From contig NZ_CP085344.1 of NCBI RefSeq assembly GCF_020618415.1, positions 2,441,001-2,505,000 on the forward strand: a stretch of 64,000 nt of DNA, in the 5' to 3' direction. The translations under genes were made by a program, and so were the position numbers. The DNA is from Cupriavidus sp. MP-37 (GTDB taxonomy: Bacteria > Pseudomonadota > Gammaproteobacteria > Burkholderiales > Burkholderiaceae). Under the pieces are notes generated by a model. That model saw only the letters and a program-made list of their open reading frames with translations, was not told the DNA's origin and did not search any database. Positions 36,175 to 45,612 of the stretch are shown here, piece after piece; position 1 is the stretch's first letter; each line of letters opens with the position of its first letter.

Positions 36175-37041
36175 TCATCCCGCCTTGAACAGCCCCTGCG
36201 GCTTCCACAGCAGGATCACCGCCATCAACAGGTAGATCAGCACGCCGGCCGCCTCCTGCCAGAACACCTTGCCGAAGGTATCGACAAAACCCAGCAGCAG
36301 CGACGCCACCAGCGCGCCCTTGACCGAGCCGATGCCGCCGATCACCACCACCACGAAGCACACGATCAGCACCTGCGCGCCCATGCCCGGATACACCGAC
36401 GACACCGGCGCGGCGATCATGCCGGCCAGCACCGCCAGCGCCACCCCCAGCGCAAACACGAAGCGGTACAGCACCGTGATATTGATGCCCAGCGACTGCA
36501 CCATCTCGCGGTTGGTCGCGCCGGCACGGATCATCATGCCCAGGCGCGTGCGGCGGATCACGTAGTACATCGCCAGCGCCACCACCAGGCAGATGGCGGA
36601 GATGAACAGCCGGTACACCGGGTAGGTCATGTCGTTGCCGATCGGCAGCGCGCCGTCGAGCAACGCCGGCACCTGCACGCCGTGCACGTCATCGCCGACC
36701 AGGATGCTGCGCAGCTCTTCGAATACCAGGATCAGGCCGTAGGTCATCAGCACCTGCTGCAGGTGGTCGCGCTCGTACAGGTAGCTGAAGAAGGCCCACT
36801 CCAGCACATAGCCGAACGCCACCGCCAGCACGATGCCCAGCGGAATCGCAATGAACAGGTTGCCGGTCAGGCCGGCCAGCGTGAAGGCGAGGTAGGCGCC
36901 CAGCATGTAGAAGCTGCCATGAGCCAGGTTGATCACGCCCATGATGCCGAAGATCAGCGTCAGGCCGCTGGCAACCAGGAACAGCAGCAGGCCGTACTGG
37001 ACGCTGTTCAGGCATTGGATGAGGAAGGAGACGATGTCCAT
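36175..37041 (-). CDS. livH: ABC transporter permease LivH type
   Basis: A 288-residue permease beginning MDIVSFLIQCLNSVQYGLLL. The motif IFGIMGVINLAHGSFYMLGA is the LivH signature, and about eight hydrophobic segments follow. The late IGGIGSVKGALVASLLLG loop contacts the ATPase. I chose the ATG at 37041, since the frame upstream lies in the repeat-bearing gap after livK. Confidence 0.87.
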   Translation of the reverse strand: MDIVSFLIQCLNSVQYGLLLFLVASGLTLIFGIMGVINLAHGSFYMLGAYLAFTLAGLTGNLFIAIPLGIVLAVAFGYVLEWAFFSYLYERDHLQQVLMTYGLILVFEELRSILVGDDVHGVQVPALLDGALPIGNDMTYPVYRLFISAICLVVALAMYYVIRRTRLGMMIRAGATNREMVQSLGINITVLYRFVFALGVALAVLAGMIAAPVSSVYPGMGAQVLIVCFVVVVIGGIGSVKGALVASLLLGFVDTFGKVFWQEAAGVLIYLLMAVILLWKPQGLFKAG

Positions 37042-37123
37042 GCGGGCACTTCTGCAAACTACGACAGGATGACGACGGTTTTGGGATGCACCAAAGCCGC
37101 CCGAACTTGCCTCAGCAAGGTGT

Positions 37124-37282
37124 TCTCCCTCTCCCCGCATGGGGAGAGGGTCGGGGTGAGGGGTGGTTTAGCAAGGAGCCACGCCAAGCGGGGCCAATGG
37201 TTTTGAAACTGCGGCCCTCAGCCTTTGACCCGCCTGCCCTCACCCCCGGCCCCTCTCCCGCAGGCGGGAGAGGGGAGCAAAC
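37124..37282. repeat. Paired inverted REP-like element
   Basis: Two imperfect copies of a hairpin unit in opposite orientation: a plus-strand copy at 37124-37166 (CTCCCTCTCCCC stem, then GGTGAGGG) and its reverse at about 37237-37282 (CCCTCACCCCC, then CTCTCCCGCAGGCGGGAGAG). Each unit is itself a hairpin. The same pair occurs at 55221-55352, so this is a dispersed REPIN-type element. It lies in the livK-livH gap of 260 bases and may stabilise or attenuate the livK message. Confidence 0.75.
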
Positions 37283-37301
37283 AAGCGGGAACGATAAGTC
37301 C

Positions 37302-38507
37302 TTACAACCTGCACCCGCGCGCCGGATCGGCCAGCGCCTTCACCGCCACCGCGCTGACCTTGTTCTCGCGCCCGTCCACCTTGCGCAGATAAAAGTCCTG
37401 CACCGGGTTGTGCGCCTTCGACAGCGTGAAGGCCCCGCGCGGGCTGTCGATCCTGGCGCCGCCCATGGCCTTGTACAGGTCGGCCTTGCGCGTCATGTCG
37501 CCCTTCACCGCGGCCGCACCGGCCGCCAGCAGCTGGGCGGCATCGTAGCCTTGCACCGCGTACACGTCGGGCTGCAGCTTGTAGGTCTTGGCGTAGTCCA
37601 GGCGGAAGTTCTTGTCGCGCGGGTTGGTCAGGCCGTCGGCGTAATGCAGCGTGGTTTCCAGGCCCTGCGCGGCGTTGCCCTGCGCCTCGAGCGTGCCGTC
37701 GGTCAGGAAGCCCGAACCATACAGCGGGATCTTGTCCTTCAGCCCGGCCGCGGCCCAGTCCTTGACGAACTTGACCGCGCCGCCGCCGGCAAAGAACACG
37801 AACACGGCATCGGGCTTGAGCGACGCCACTTCCGTGATCAGCGCCTGGAACTCGACATTGGGGAACGGCAGGCTCAGCTCCTTCACCACCTTGCCGCCCT
37901 TGGCCTCGAACGCCTCCTTGAAGCCCTTGACCGACTGCTCGCCGGCGGCGTATTTCCAGGTCAGCGTCACCACCTTCTTCAGGCCGCGCTCGCCCAGCAC
38001 CTGGCCCATGGCATAGCCCGGCTGCCAGTTCGAGAACGAGGTGCGGAAGATGTTGGGCCCGCACAGCGGCCCGGTGGCCTCGTCGACGCCGGCATTGGGA
38101 ATGATCAGCAGCGTGTTGTTTTCCTTGGCCACCTTGACGATGCCCATCTGCACGCCGGAATGCACCGTGCCGACCACCACGTCGACCTGGTCGCGCTTGA
38201 CCAGCTTGGTGGCGTTCTCCGGCGCCTTGGCCGGATCGGATTCGTCGTCGACCTTGAAGTATTCGATCTCGCGCCCGCCCAGCTTGCCGCCCTGCTGCTG
38301 CACGTACATGCGGAAGCCGTTCTCGATGGCGTTGCCCAGCGCGGCGTAGGTGCCGGTGTACGGCAGCATGAAGCCGATCTTGATCTTGCCGCCGGCGGGG
38401 GCGCCGGCCGCGGGGGCCGCGGGCTGCGCGGCAGCGCCGGCCATGGCAAAGACGGCGGCGGCGGCAAGGCAGGCAGGCGCGAGCCTGCGCGATGGGAAGC
38501 GACGCAT
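37302..38507 (-). CDS. livK: HAAT-family solute-binding protein LivK type
   Basis: A 401-residue periplasmic binding protein (Peripla_BP_6). The signal peptide is at about residues 1-27 (PACLAAAAVFAMAGAAAQ). The mature domain starts IKIGFMLPYTGTYAALGN, with DVVVGTVHSGVQMGI and GYDAAQLLAAGAAAVKGD in the two lobes. AGGAGA lies before the ATG. It heads the liv operon, downstream of the hydrolase and benzoate-CoA ligase genes on the same strand. Its ligand is probably benzoate or a related aromatic acid by context, with branched-chain amino acids the alternative. Confidence 0.85.
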   Translation of the reverse strand: MRRFPSRRLAPACLAAAAVFAMAGAAAQPAAPAAGAPAGGKIKIGFMLPYTGTYAALGNAIENGFRMYVQQQGGKLGGREIEYFKVDDESDPAKAPENATKLVKRDQVDVVVGTVHSGVQMGIVKVAKENNTLLIIPNAGVDEATGPLCGPNIFRTSFSNWQPGYAMGQVLGERGLKKVVTLTWKYAAGEQSVKGFKEAFEAKGGKVVKELSLPFPNVEFQALITEVASLKPDAVFVFFAGGGAVKFVKDWAAAGLKDKIPLYGSGFLTDGTLEAQGNAAQGLETTLHYADGLTNPRDKNFRLDYAKTYKLQPDVYAVQGYDAAQLLAAGAAAVKGDMTRKADLYKAMGGARIDSPRGAFTLSKAHNPVQDFYLRKVDGRENKVSAVAVKALADPARGCRL

Positions 38508-38628
38508 GGTGTCTCCTGGTGGTCAAGCCGGTTGGCTCGCTGGACCGTTGCCGGTCACCCCTGCCCTTGCCATGGGCCGCCGGCGCATCCGGCACCGGGA
38601 ACCCCTGCGCAATCGGCGGGAAGCCGAA

Positions 38629-39465
38629 TTATTTTAGGTTTGAAGTATATGCGTTTATATGCCGAACCGCCGCCAGCGTCAACGGATCTTTTTGGTCGCG
38701 ATGGGGCGCATGTCCGCATCGCGCGAGTTTAAGCAAGGTGGTCTGGGGGGCATATCGATGGATACCCTCGATCTGCGCCATGGTGCCGTACTCGTCGTCC
38801 TCGCCCTGCACCGCCAGCACCGGGCATTGGATGCCGGACAGCAGCGGCCGCAGGTCCCAGCGGCGGAATTCCGGATCGAGCCAGATATCGTTCCAGCCCC
38901 AGAAGGCGGAATCGACATCTGCGTGGTGGCGCGCCAGCCGCTCGCGCAGGTCGGTTTCGAGATAGGCCTGGCGCGTCGCCGCGATGCTGCGCACCGACAG
39001 GTCTTCGACCACGATATGCGGCGCCAGCACGGTGATGCCCGCCACGGCGCGCGGAAAGCTGGCGGCGTGGATCAGCGCGATCGAACCGCCATCGCTGTGG
39101 CCGAGCAGCCAGGGTATGCCGCGCGCGCGGCCGGGTCCGATCTCGAGCGCATCGAACAGCGCGGGCAGCGCCTCGCGCGCCTGCCGGTGCATGAAATCGG
39201 GGCGCCACTTCTCGTCGTGCGGCCGCGGCGTGGAGCGGCCGTAGCCGTAGCGGGAAAACACCAGCCCGCGGTAATCGCCGGCCTCGCAGAAGGCCAGCGG
39301 AAAGTCGCGCCACATGCTGACCGAGCCGAGGCCCTCGTGCAGGAACACCACCAGCGGACGCTGCGCGCGCTCGGGGCGCAGCCACTGGTATTCGATCTGG
39401 ATGCGGCGGTTGTCGAACGGGATCTCGACCAGGCTGCTGGGCATGGACACCTTGTCTGGTTGCAT
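38629..39465 (-). CDS. Alpha/beta hydrolase linked to the box pathway
   Basis: A 278-residue soluble hydrolase: oxyanion region FLHEGLGSVSMWRDFP, nucleophile elbow GHSDGGS (Ser around 125), acid in QGEDDEYG, and late His in CGHAPHRDQ. This set resembles the hydrolases found beside benzoate-CoA ligase genes in box clusters, which may remove misformed CoA thioesters or act on a pathway intermediate; the substrate is unknown. It lies 18 bases after bclA on the same strand. Confidence 0.75.
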   Translation of the reverse strand: MQPDKVSMPSSLVEIPFDNRRIQIEYQWLRPERAQRPLVVFLHEGLGSVSMWRDFPLAFCEAGDYRGLVFSRYGYGRSTPRPHDEKWRPDFMHRQAREALPALFDALEIGPGRARGIPWLLGHSDGGSIALIHAASFPRAVAGITVLAPHIVVEDLSVRSIAATRQAYLETDLRERLARHHADVDSAFWGWNDIWLDPEFRRWDLRPLLSGIQCPVLAVQGEDDEYGTMAQIEGIHRYAPQTTLLKLARCGHAPHRDQKDPLTLAAVRHINAYTSNLK

Positions 39466-39483
39466 CGTTTCAGGAAGCGCGAT

Positions 39484-41109
39484 TCAGCCGCGCGCGGCCT
39501 GCTCGCGCTGGCGCAGCCGGAAGCGCTGGATCTTGCCGGTCGCGGTCTTGGGCAATTCCGGCACGCATTCGATCCGGCGCGGGTACTTGTACGGCGCCAG
39601 GCGCGACTTGACAAAGGCCTGCAGTTCCGCCGCCATGCCGTCATGCCATTGCTGGCCCGGGCGCAGCACCACGAACGCCTTGGGCTTGACCAGTTCGTCG
39701 GCATCGGTCACGCCGATCACCGCGGCTTCGAGCACGGCCGGATGCTGTGCCAGCGCGGCCTCGACCTCGAACGGCGAGACGTAGATGCCGCCGACCTTGA
39801 GCATGTCGTCGCTGCGGCCGGCGTAGGTGTAGTAGCCGTCCGCATCGCGCAGGTACTTGTCGCCGCTGCGGGTCCAGGCGCCGACAAAGGTCTCGCGGCT
39901 CTTGTCGCGGTTGCACCAGTACATCAGCGCGGCGCTCGGGCCGCGGATGTAGAGGTCGCCGATCTCGCCATCCGCGCACGGCTCGCCCTGCTCGTCGAGC
40001 AGCTTGAGTTCATAGCCCGGCACCGGCACGCCGGTGGTGCCGTAGCGCACCGCGCCCGGCCGGTTCGACAGGAAGATATGCAGCATTTCGGTGGAGCCGA
40101 TGCCGTCGAGGATGTCGCAGCCGAAATGCGCCAGGAAGCGTTCGCCGATATCGCGCGGCAGCGCCTCCCCGGCCGAGGTGCACACGCGCAGGGCCACCTG
40201 CGCGCGCGCCGGCAGGTCGGGCGCCGCCAGCATGCCGGCGAACAGCGTCGGCACGCCGCAGAATACCGTCGGCTTGTGCTCGCACAGGCGTTTGAACACT
40301 GCCGCCGGCGTGGGCCGCTCGGCCATCAGCACGGTGGTGGCGCCGACCGACATCGGGAAGGTCAGCGCGTTGCCCAGCCCGTAGGCAAAGAACAGCTTGG
40401 CGGCGGAGAACACCACGTCGTCCTCGCGCATGCCCAGCACTTGGCGGGCATAGAGGTCGGCGGTATGGAACAGGTTGGCGTGGGTATGCACGGTGCCCTT
40501 GGGCCGGCCGGTGGAGCCCGACGAGTACAGCCAGAACGCCATGTCGTCGGGTCCGGTGCTGGCAGTCGGCGCCGGTGTGCGCGTGCGCGCCAGCATCGCG
40601 CCGACGCTGCACGACGGCGCGGCGCCGGGGTGCGGCGCGGCCTGGATCACGGTCGGGGCCAGCCCGCTCTGGGCGATCGCGGCCTGCATCACCGGCAGCA
40701 GCGGCTCGGACACCACCACCGCGCGCGCGCCGCTGTGGCCCAGCATGTAGGCGTAGTCGTCCGCCGTCAGCAGGGTATTGACCGCCACCGGCACCACGCC
40801 CGCCAGCAGGCAGCCGAGAAATACCACCGGAAAATCGACGGTGTCGAGCGCGCATACCAGCACGCGCTCTTCCTGGCGCAAGCCGGCCGCGCGCAGCGCG
40901 CCGGCAAAGCGGCGGGCCCGGTCATCGAGTTCGGCGTAGGTCAGCGCGGTGGTGTCGTCGCGGTATGCGGTCTTGCCGCCACGGCCTGCCGCGAGGTTGC
41001 GCGACAACAGGTCCTCGGCGGCGTTATAGCGTAACGGCAAGCGTGACGGCAGCGCCGCAATGGCACCAACGGTGCCGTCGGCAGCCGCGGCAGGGTTCGG
41101 GGGCGTCAT
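39484..41109 (-). CDS. bclA: Benzoate-CoA ligase
   Basis: A 541-residue AMP-forming CoA ligase (ANL superfamily) that activates benzoate to benzoyl-CoA, the entry to the box pathway. The P-loop motif is YSSGSTGRPKGTVHTH, the A5 motif GIGSTEMLHIFLSN, the A7/A8 region YTYAGRSDDMLKVGGIYVSP, and the catalytic lysine is in PKTATGKIQRF. IGSTEMLHIFLSNRPG is characteristic of benzoate and hydroxybenzoate ligases. The start is the ATG at 41109. It is divergent from boxR, with a 273-base regulatory region between them. Confidence 0.9.
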   Translation of the reverse strand: MTPPNPAAAADGTVGAIAALPSRLPLRYNAAEDLLSRNLAAGRGGKTAYRDDTTALTYAELDDRARRFAGALRAAGLRQEERVLVCALDTVDFPVVFLGCLLAGVVPVAVNTLLTADDYAYMLGHSGARAVVVSEPLLPVMQAAIAQSGLAPTVIQAAPHPGAAPSCSVGAMLARTRTPAPTASTGPDDMAFWLYSSGSTGRPKGTVHTHANLFHTADLYARQVLGMREDDVVFSAAKLFFAYGLGNALTFPMSVGATTVLMAERPTPAAVFKRLCEHKPTVFCGVPTLFAGMLAAPDLPARAQVALRVCTSAGEALPRDIGERFLAHFGCDILDGIGSTEMLHIFLSNRPGAVRYGTTGVPVPGYELKLLDEQGEPCADGEIGDLYIRGPSAALMYWCNRDKSRETFVGAWTRSGDKYLRDADGYYTYAGRSDDMLKVGGIYVSPFEVEAALAQHPAVLEAAVIGVTDADELVKPKAFVVLRPGQQWHDGMAAELQAFVKSRLAPYKYPRRIECVPELPKTATGKIQRFRLRQREQAARG

Positions 41110-41227
41110 GTCTGCACTCCTTGGGGTCGCGCGCCGCGGCCTGCCGTTGGGCGGCAGGCGCGCGCCGGCGCCAGGCCAGTCGCTGTTATCGGCACCGGCC
41201 AAGTTGCAACCGGAACCCGCTTGTTGA

Positions 41228-41275
41228 TGCATTTTATTTCACATCAACTATTATGCAACCAAGGGAATGCACTAT
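41228..41275 (-). promoter_or_regulatory. bclA promoter with TGCA operators
   Basis: On the minus strand TTGCAT (41253-41258), 16 bases, TAAAAT (41231-41236) form a good sigma70 promoter. TGCA occurs next to the -10 (41228-41231) and within the -35 (41254-41257). A third, in TGCACTAT at 41268-41275, lies just upstream. The TGCACTAT octamer also occurs at the boxC promoter, so these are the likely BoxR sites. Confidence 0.6.
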
Positions 41276-41313
41276 AGGACAGGGTTCGCCGGGCCAGCCG
41301 CCTCCGGCACCAC

Positions 41314-41340
41314 TTGGCGCAACCCCGCTGAACGTATAAT
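41314..41340 (+). promoter_or_regulatory. Candidate boxR promoter
   Basis: TTGGCG (41314-41319), 15 bases, TATAAT (41335-41340), 42 bases before the boxR ATG. The spacing is short but the -10 is a consensus match. Confidence 0.5.
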
Positions 41341-41382
41341 GCGCCCCTGATTTCTTTGGCCGCACCCAACCCGACCGACACC

Positions 41383-42339
41383 ATGCGCCGCGATTCCGCA
41401 CCGCTGCCCGCCGCCAGCGCCGCCGAGGCCGACCCGTCCGCCGCGCCTGCACCGGGCGCTGCCAACGCCGAACGCGACCCCTACCTGACGCGGCTGGGCG
41501 AGCGCATCCGCTCGCTGCGCGCCTCGCGCGGCATGTCGCGCAAGGACCTGGCGCGCGGCGCGGCTGTCTCCGAACGCTATCTCGCCAACCTGGAGACCGG
41601 CACCGGCAATGCCTCGGTGCTGCTGCTGCGGCAGGTGGCGCGCGCCCTCGATGTGCCGCTGCCGGTGGTGCTGGCCGAGGTGGACACGCTCAACGGCCAG
41701 CAGGCGTCCGAGTTCGCGCAGATGGTGCAATGGCTGGCACAACTGCCGGCCGGCGACCTGGCGCGCGTGCGCGAGGCCTGCCGCCATGCGCTGGCGCCGT
41801 CGGAATCCGGCGATGCGCGCCACCGCCGCATCGCGCTGATCGGCCTGCGCGGCGCCGGCAAATCGACGCTGGGACGCGCGCTCGCGGCCGTGCGCGACGT
41901 GCCTTTCGTCGAACTGAATGCCGTGATCGAGCAGGAAGCCGGCGCCAGCCTGTCCGAGATCCATTCGCTGTACGGGCAGGCCGCCTATCGCCGCTATGAA
42001 ATGCGCGCGCTGGAACGGACCCTGCGCGAACACGACCGCATGGTGCTCGCCACCCCCGGCAGCCTGGTCTCGGAGCCGGCCACCTTCAACCTGCTGCTGG
42101 CGCAGTGCTACACCATCTGGGTGCGGACCTCGCCGGAAGAGCACATGGCGCGCGTGGTCGCCCAGGGCGACATGCGGCCGATGGAAGGCAACCGCGAGGC
42201 CATGGCCGACCTGCGCCGCATCCTGCAGGCGCGCGCGCCGCTGTACGACCGCGCCGACCTGTCGATCGACACCAGCGGCCAGGACGCCGCCACCTCGCTG
42301 CAGCAACTGCGCGCCCGCTTGCAGGCCGCCGGCGCCTGA
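41383..42339 (+). CDS. boxR: BoxR-type regulator: HTH fused to a shikimate-kinase-like domain
   Basis: A 318-residue repressor of benzoate degradation, the family of Azoarcus BzdR/BoxR. A Cro/CI helix-turn-helix occupies about residues 35-95 (LGERIRSLRASRGMSRKDLA, then SERYLANLETGTGN). A shikimate-kinase-like domain starts about 145, with the P-loop GLRGAGKSTLG, and senses benzoyl-CoA in the family rather than acting as a kinase. The ATG at 41383 is preferred over the in-frame TTG at 41356. It is divergent from bclA and directly upstream of boxC. Confidence 0.9.
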   Translation: MRRDSAPLPAASAAEADPSAAPAPGAANAERDPYLTRLGERIRSLRASRGMSRKDLARGAAVSERYLANLETGTGNASVLLLRQVARALDVPLPVVLAEVDTLNGQQASEFAQMVQWLAQLPAGDLARVREACRHALAPSESGDARHRRIALIGLRGAGKSTLGRALAAVRDVPFVELNAVIEQEAGASLSEIHSLYGQAAYRRYEMRALERTLREHDRMVLATPGSLVSEPATFNLLLAQCYTIWVRTSPEEHMARVVAQGDMRPMEGNREAMADLRRILQARAPLYDRADLSIDTSGQDAATSLQQLRARLQAAGA

Positions 42340-42367
42340 GCCGGCGCCGGCGGCGCCGACAAAGACG

Positions 42368-42426
42368 TTGCGCCGCCCGTCTCCATGCACTATATTTCAT
42401 CAAAAGCCGCAAGGCACGATAGTGCA
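42368..42426 (+). promoter_or_regulatory. boxC promoter with inverted TGCACTAT operators
   Basis: TTGCGC (42368-42373), 17 bases, TATATT (42391-42396). TGCACTAT (42386-42393) overlaps the -10, and its inverse ATAGTGCA lies at 42419-42426, 14 bases before the boxC ATG. A repressor bound there would block the polymerase. Benzoyl-CoA would relieve it, if BoxR acts as in Azoarcus. Confidence 0.65.
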
Positions 42427-42440
42427 CTCAGGAGACAGCC

Positions 42441-44135
42441 ATGTCCACGCCGGCAATCGCCCCGCACCCCGGCCCCGCAGACACGCCCGCGCCGGTCACG
42501 TTCGAGCGCCATCCCGACCAGTACCGCCACTGGAAGCTGAGCTTCAACGGCCCCATCGCCACGCTGGCGATGGATGTCGATGAAGAAGGCGGCCTGCGTC
42601 CAGGGTATGCGCTCAAGCTCAACTCCTATGACCTCGGCGTCGACATCGAACTGCACGACGCGCTGCAGCGCATCCGCTTCGAGCACCCGGAAGTCCGCAC
42701 CGTGGTGCTCACCAGCGCGCGCGAGCGCATCTTCTGCTCGGGCGCCAATATCTTCATGCTGGGCCAGTCCTCGCATGCGTGGAAGGTCAACTTCTGCAAG
42801 TTCACCAACGAAACCCGCAATGCCATCGAGGACGCCAGCCGGCACTCCGGGCTGAAGTTCATCGCCGCCTGCAACGGCACCACCGCCGGCGGCGGCTACG
42901 AGCTGGCGCTGGCGTGCGACGAGATCGTGCTGGTCGACGACCGCTCGTCCGCGGTGAGCCTGCCCGAGGTGCCGCTGCTGGGCGTGCTGCCCGGCACCGG
43001 TGGCCTCACCCGCGTGACCGACAAGCGCCATGTGCGCCGCGACCACGCCGACATCTTCTGCACCACCACCGAAGGCGTGCGCGGCCAGCGCGCCAGGGAC
43101 TGGAAGCTGGTCGACGAGGTGGTCAAGCCGGCGCGCTTTGCCGAATACGTGGCCGAGCGCGCCGCCGCGCTGGCGGCCACCAGCGACCGTCCGCAAGGCC
43201 ACCACGGCATCACGCTGACGCCGCTGTCGCGCACCGTCGAGCCCGACGGCTATCGCTACGAGACCGTGCGCGTGCATGTCGACGCCGCCGCGCGCAAGGC
43301 CACGCTGACCGTGTTCGGGCCGGACAAGCACCAGCCCGGAGATCTTGCCGGCGTGGTCGCCGCGGGCGCGCAGTGGTGGCCGCTGAAGATGGCGCGCGAG
43401 CTCGACGACGCGATCCTGACGCTGCGCACCAACCATCTCGACCTCGGCATCTGGGTGCTGAAGACCGATGGCGACCCGGCCGCGGTGCTGGCGGCCGATA
43501 AGCTGCTGCAGGCGCACGCCGGCCACTGGTTCGTGCGCGAGACCATCGGCATGCTGCGCCGCACGCTGGCGCGGCTGGACGTGTCGTCGCGCAGCCTGAT
43601 CGCGCTGATCGAGCCCGATTCCTGCTTTGCCGGCACGCTGCTGGAACTGGCGCTGGCCGCCGACCGCAGCTACATGCTGCACCTGCCCGACGCGCCCGAC
43701 GATGCGCCGCGCGTGTTCGTCTCGCCGCTCAACTTCGGCCACTACCCCATGCCCAACGGCCAGACCCGGCTGGCCGCGCGCTTCTACGGCGACGAGGCCG
43801 CGCTGGGCCCGGTGCGCGACCATATCGGCGCGCCGCTGGACGCCCTCAGCGCCGACTCGCTCGGCCTGATCACCGCGGCGCCGGACGATATCGACTGGGA
43901 AGACGAGATCCGCATCGCGCTGGAGGAACGCGCCAGCCTGTCGCCGGATGCGCTGACCGGGATGGAGGCCAACCTGCGCTTCGGCGGCGCCGAGACCATG
44001 GAGACCCGCATCTTCGGCCGGCTCACCGCCTGGCAGAACTGGATCTTCCAGCGCCCCAACGCCGTCGGCGAGCATGGCGCGCTGAAGGTCTTCGGCAGCG
44101 GCAACAAGGCCCGCTTCGACTGGGACCGCGTCTAG
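42441..44135 (+). CDS. boxC: 2,3-epoxybenzoyl-CoA dihydrolase (benzoyl-CoA-dihydrodiol lyase)
   Basis: A 564-residue enoyl-CoA-hydratase-superfamily enzyme that opens the 2,3-epoxybenzoyl-CoA ring by hydrolysis to 3,4-dehydroadipyl-CoA semialdehyde with release of formate. The crotonase core has VVLTSARERIFCSGANIFML (oxyanion hole), ACNGTTAGGGYELALACDEI and LPEVPLLGVLPGTGGLTRVT. The C-terminal half includes ALIEPDSCFAGTLLELALAA. Length is as in the family. It is the first gene of boxC-boxB-boxA and is separated from boxR by the operator region. Confidence 0.95.
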   Translation: MSTPAIAPHPGPADTPAPVTFERHPDQYRHWKLSFNGPIATLAMDVDEEGGLRPGYALKLNSYDLGVDIELHDALQRIRFEHPEVRTVVLTSARERIFCSGANIFMLGQSSHAWKVNFCKFTNETRNAIEDASRHSGLKFIAACNGTTAGGGYELALACDEIVLVDDRSSAVSLPEVPLLGVLPGTGGLTRVTDKRHVRRDHADIFCTTTEGVRGQRARDWKLVDEVVKPARFAEYVAERAAALAATSDRPQGHHGITLTPLSRTVEPDGYRYETVRVHVDAAARKATLTVFGPDKHQPGDLAGVVAAGAQWWPLKMARELDDAILTLRTNHLDLGIWVLKTDGDPAAVLAADKLLQAHAGHWFVRETIGMLRRTLARLDVSSRSLIALIEPDSCFAGTLLELALAADRSYMLHLPDAPDDAPRVFVSPLNFGHYPMPNGQTRLAARFYGDEAALGPVRDHIGAPLDALSADSLGLITAAPDDIDWEDEIRIALEERASLSPDALTGMEANLRFGGAETMETRIFGRLTAWQNWIFQRPNAVGEHGALKVFGSGNKARFDWDRV

Positions 44136-44166
44136 CGCAACCACCCGACCACACAGGAGACAGCTT

Positions 44167-45591
44167 GTGAGCATCGACTACAGCCAGAAGATCCCCAACA
44201 ACGTCAACCTGTCCGACGACCGCGCGCTGCAGCGCGCGCTGGAACACTGGCAACCGGCATTCCTGGACTGGTGGCGCGACATGGGGCCCGACGGCTCGCA
44301 CGGCTACGAGGTGTACCTGCGCACCGCGGTGTCGGTCGATCCATCCGGCTGGGCGCATTTCGACCACGTCCGCATGCCCGACTACCGGTGGGGCATCTTC
44401 CTGCAGCCGGCCGATCCCGACCGCCGCATCCACTTCGGCGAGCACAAGGGCGAAGCCGCCTGGCAGGAAGTCCCGGGCGAGCACCGCGCCAACCTGCGCC
44501 GCATCATCGTGACCCAGGGCGACACCGAGCCCGCCTCGGTCGAGCAGCAGCGCCATCTCGGGCTGACCGCGCCCAGCCTGTACGACCTGCGCAACCTGTT
44601 CCAGGTCAACGTCGAAGAAGGCCGCCACCTGTGGGCGATGGTGTACCTGCTGCACCGCTATTTCGGCCGCGACGGCCGCGAGGAAGCCGAGGCGCTGCTG
44701 GAGCGCCGCTCCGGCGACCAGGACAACCCGCGCATCCTCGGCGCCTTCAACGAGCGCACGCCGGACTGGCTGTCGTTCTTCATGTTCACCTACTTCACCG
44801 ACCGCGACGGCAAGTTCCAGCTGTGCGCGCTGGCCGAGTCCGGCTTCGACCCGCTGGCGCGCACCACGCGCTTTATGCTGACCGAGGAAGCGCACCATAT
44901 GTTCGTCGGCGAATCCGGCGTCTCGCGCGTGATCCAGCGCACCTGCGAAGTCATGCGCGAGCGCGGCATCGAAGACCCGGCCGAGGTCCGCGCCGCCGGC
45001 GTGATCGACCTGCCGACCATCCAGCGCTACCTGAACTTCCACTACAGCGTCACCATCGACCTGTTCGGCGCCGACCAGTCGTCGAACGCGGCCACCTTCT
45101 ACAGCGCCGGCCTGAAAGGACGCTTCGAGGAAGGCAAGCGCGCCGACGACCATGTGCTCAAGGGTGAGGTCTACCGCGTGCTGGAGGTGCGCGACGGCCG
45201 CCTCGGCGAGCGCGAGGTGCCGATGCTCAACGCGCTCAACGAAGTCCTGCGCGACGACTACATCAAGGACAGCATGGGCGGCGTGGCGCGCTGGAACAAG
45301 GTCATCGAGAAAGCCGGCATCCCGTTCCGGCTGACGGTGCCGCACAAGGCCTTCAACCGCAAGATCGGCACGCTGGCCAATGTCCACGTCTCGCCCGACG
45401 GCAGGCTGATCCCGGAGGCTGAATGGAAGGCCAACGAACGCGACTGGCTGGCGACCGACGAAGACCGCGCCTTCGTCGCCGCGCTGATGGGCCGCGTGAC
45501 CGAGCCCGGCCAGTACGCGAACTGGATCGCCCCGCCGGCGGTGGGCATCAATCGCCAGCCGATGGATTTCGAGTACGTGCGCTTCAACTGA
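44167..45591 (+). CDS. boxB: Benzoyl-CoA 2,3-epoxidase, oxygenase component
   Basis: A 474-residue diiron monooxygenase that epoxidises benzoyl-CoA with O2, using electrons from BoxA. Diiron ligands are visible in NVEEGRHLWAMVYLLHRYFG (Glu and ExxH) and MLTEEAHHMFVGESG (Glu and ExxH). LSFFMFTYFTDRDGKFQLCA lies between them. It starts with GTG at 44167, with AGGAGACAGCTT before it. It sits between boxC and boxA in one operon. Confidence 0.95.
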   Translation: MSIDYSQKIPNNVNLSDDRALQRALEHWQPAFLDWWRDMGPDGSHGYEVYLRTAVSVDPSGWAHFDHVRMPDYRWGIFLQPADPDRRIHFGEHKGEAAWQEVPGEHRANLRRIIVTQGDTEPASVEQQRHLGLTAPSLYDLRNLFQVNVEEGRHLWAMVYLLHRYFGRDGREEAEALLERRSGDQDNPRILGAFNERTPDWLSFFMFTYFTDRDGKFQLCALAESGFDPLARTTRFMLTEEAHHMFVGESGVSRVIQRTCEVMRERGIEDPAEVRAAGVIDLPTIQRYLNFHYSVTIDLFGADQSSNAATFYSAGLKGRFEEGKRADDHVLKGEVYRVLEVRDGRLGEREVPMLNALNEVLRDDYIKDSMGGVARWNKVIEKAGIPFRLTVPHKAFNRKIGTLANVHVSPDGRLIPEAEWKANERDWLATDEDRAFVAALMGRVTEPGQYANWIAPPAVGINRQPMDFEYVRFN

Positions 45592-45612
45592 ACCGGACCA
45601 CACCAGATTGCC

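Noticed and set aside
37124..37282. CRISPR-like array suggested by repeated CCCTCTCCC units
   Set aside because: Only two inverted units with no regular spacers; it fits a REP-type element, and no cas gene is near.
38659..41034. A 791-codon plus-strand frame opposite bclA and the hydrolase
   Set aside because: Antisense to two well-supported enzymes; no family sequence.
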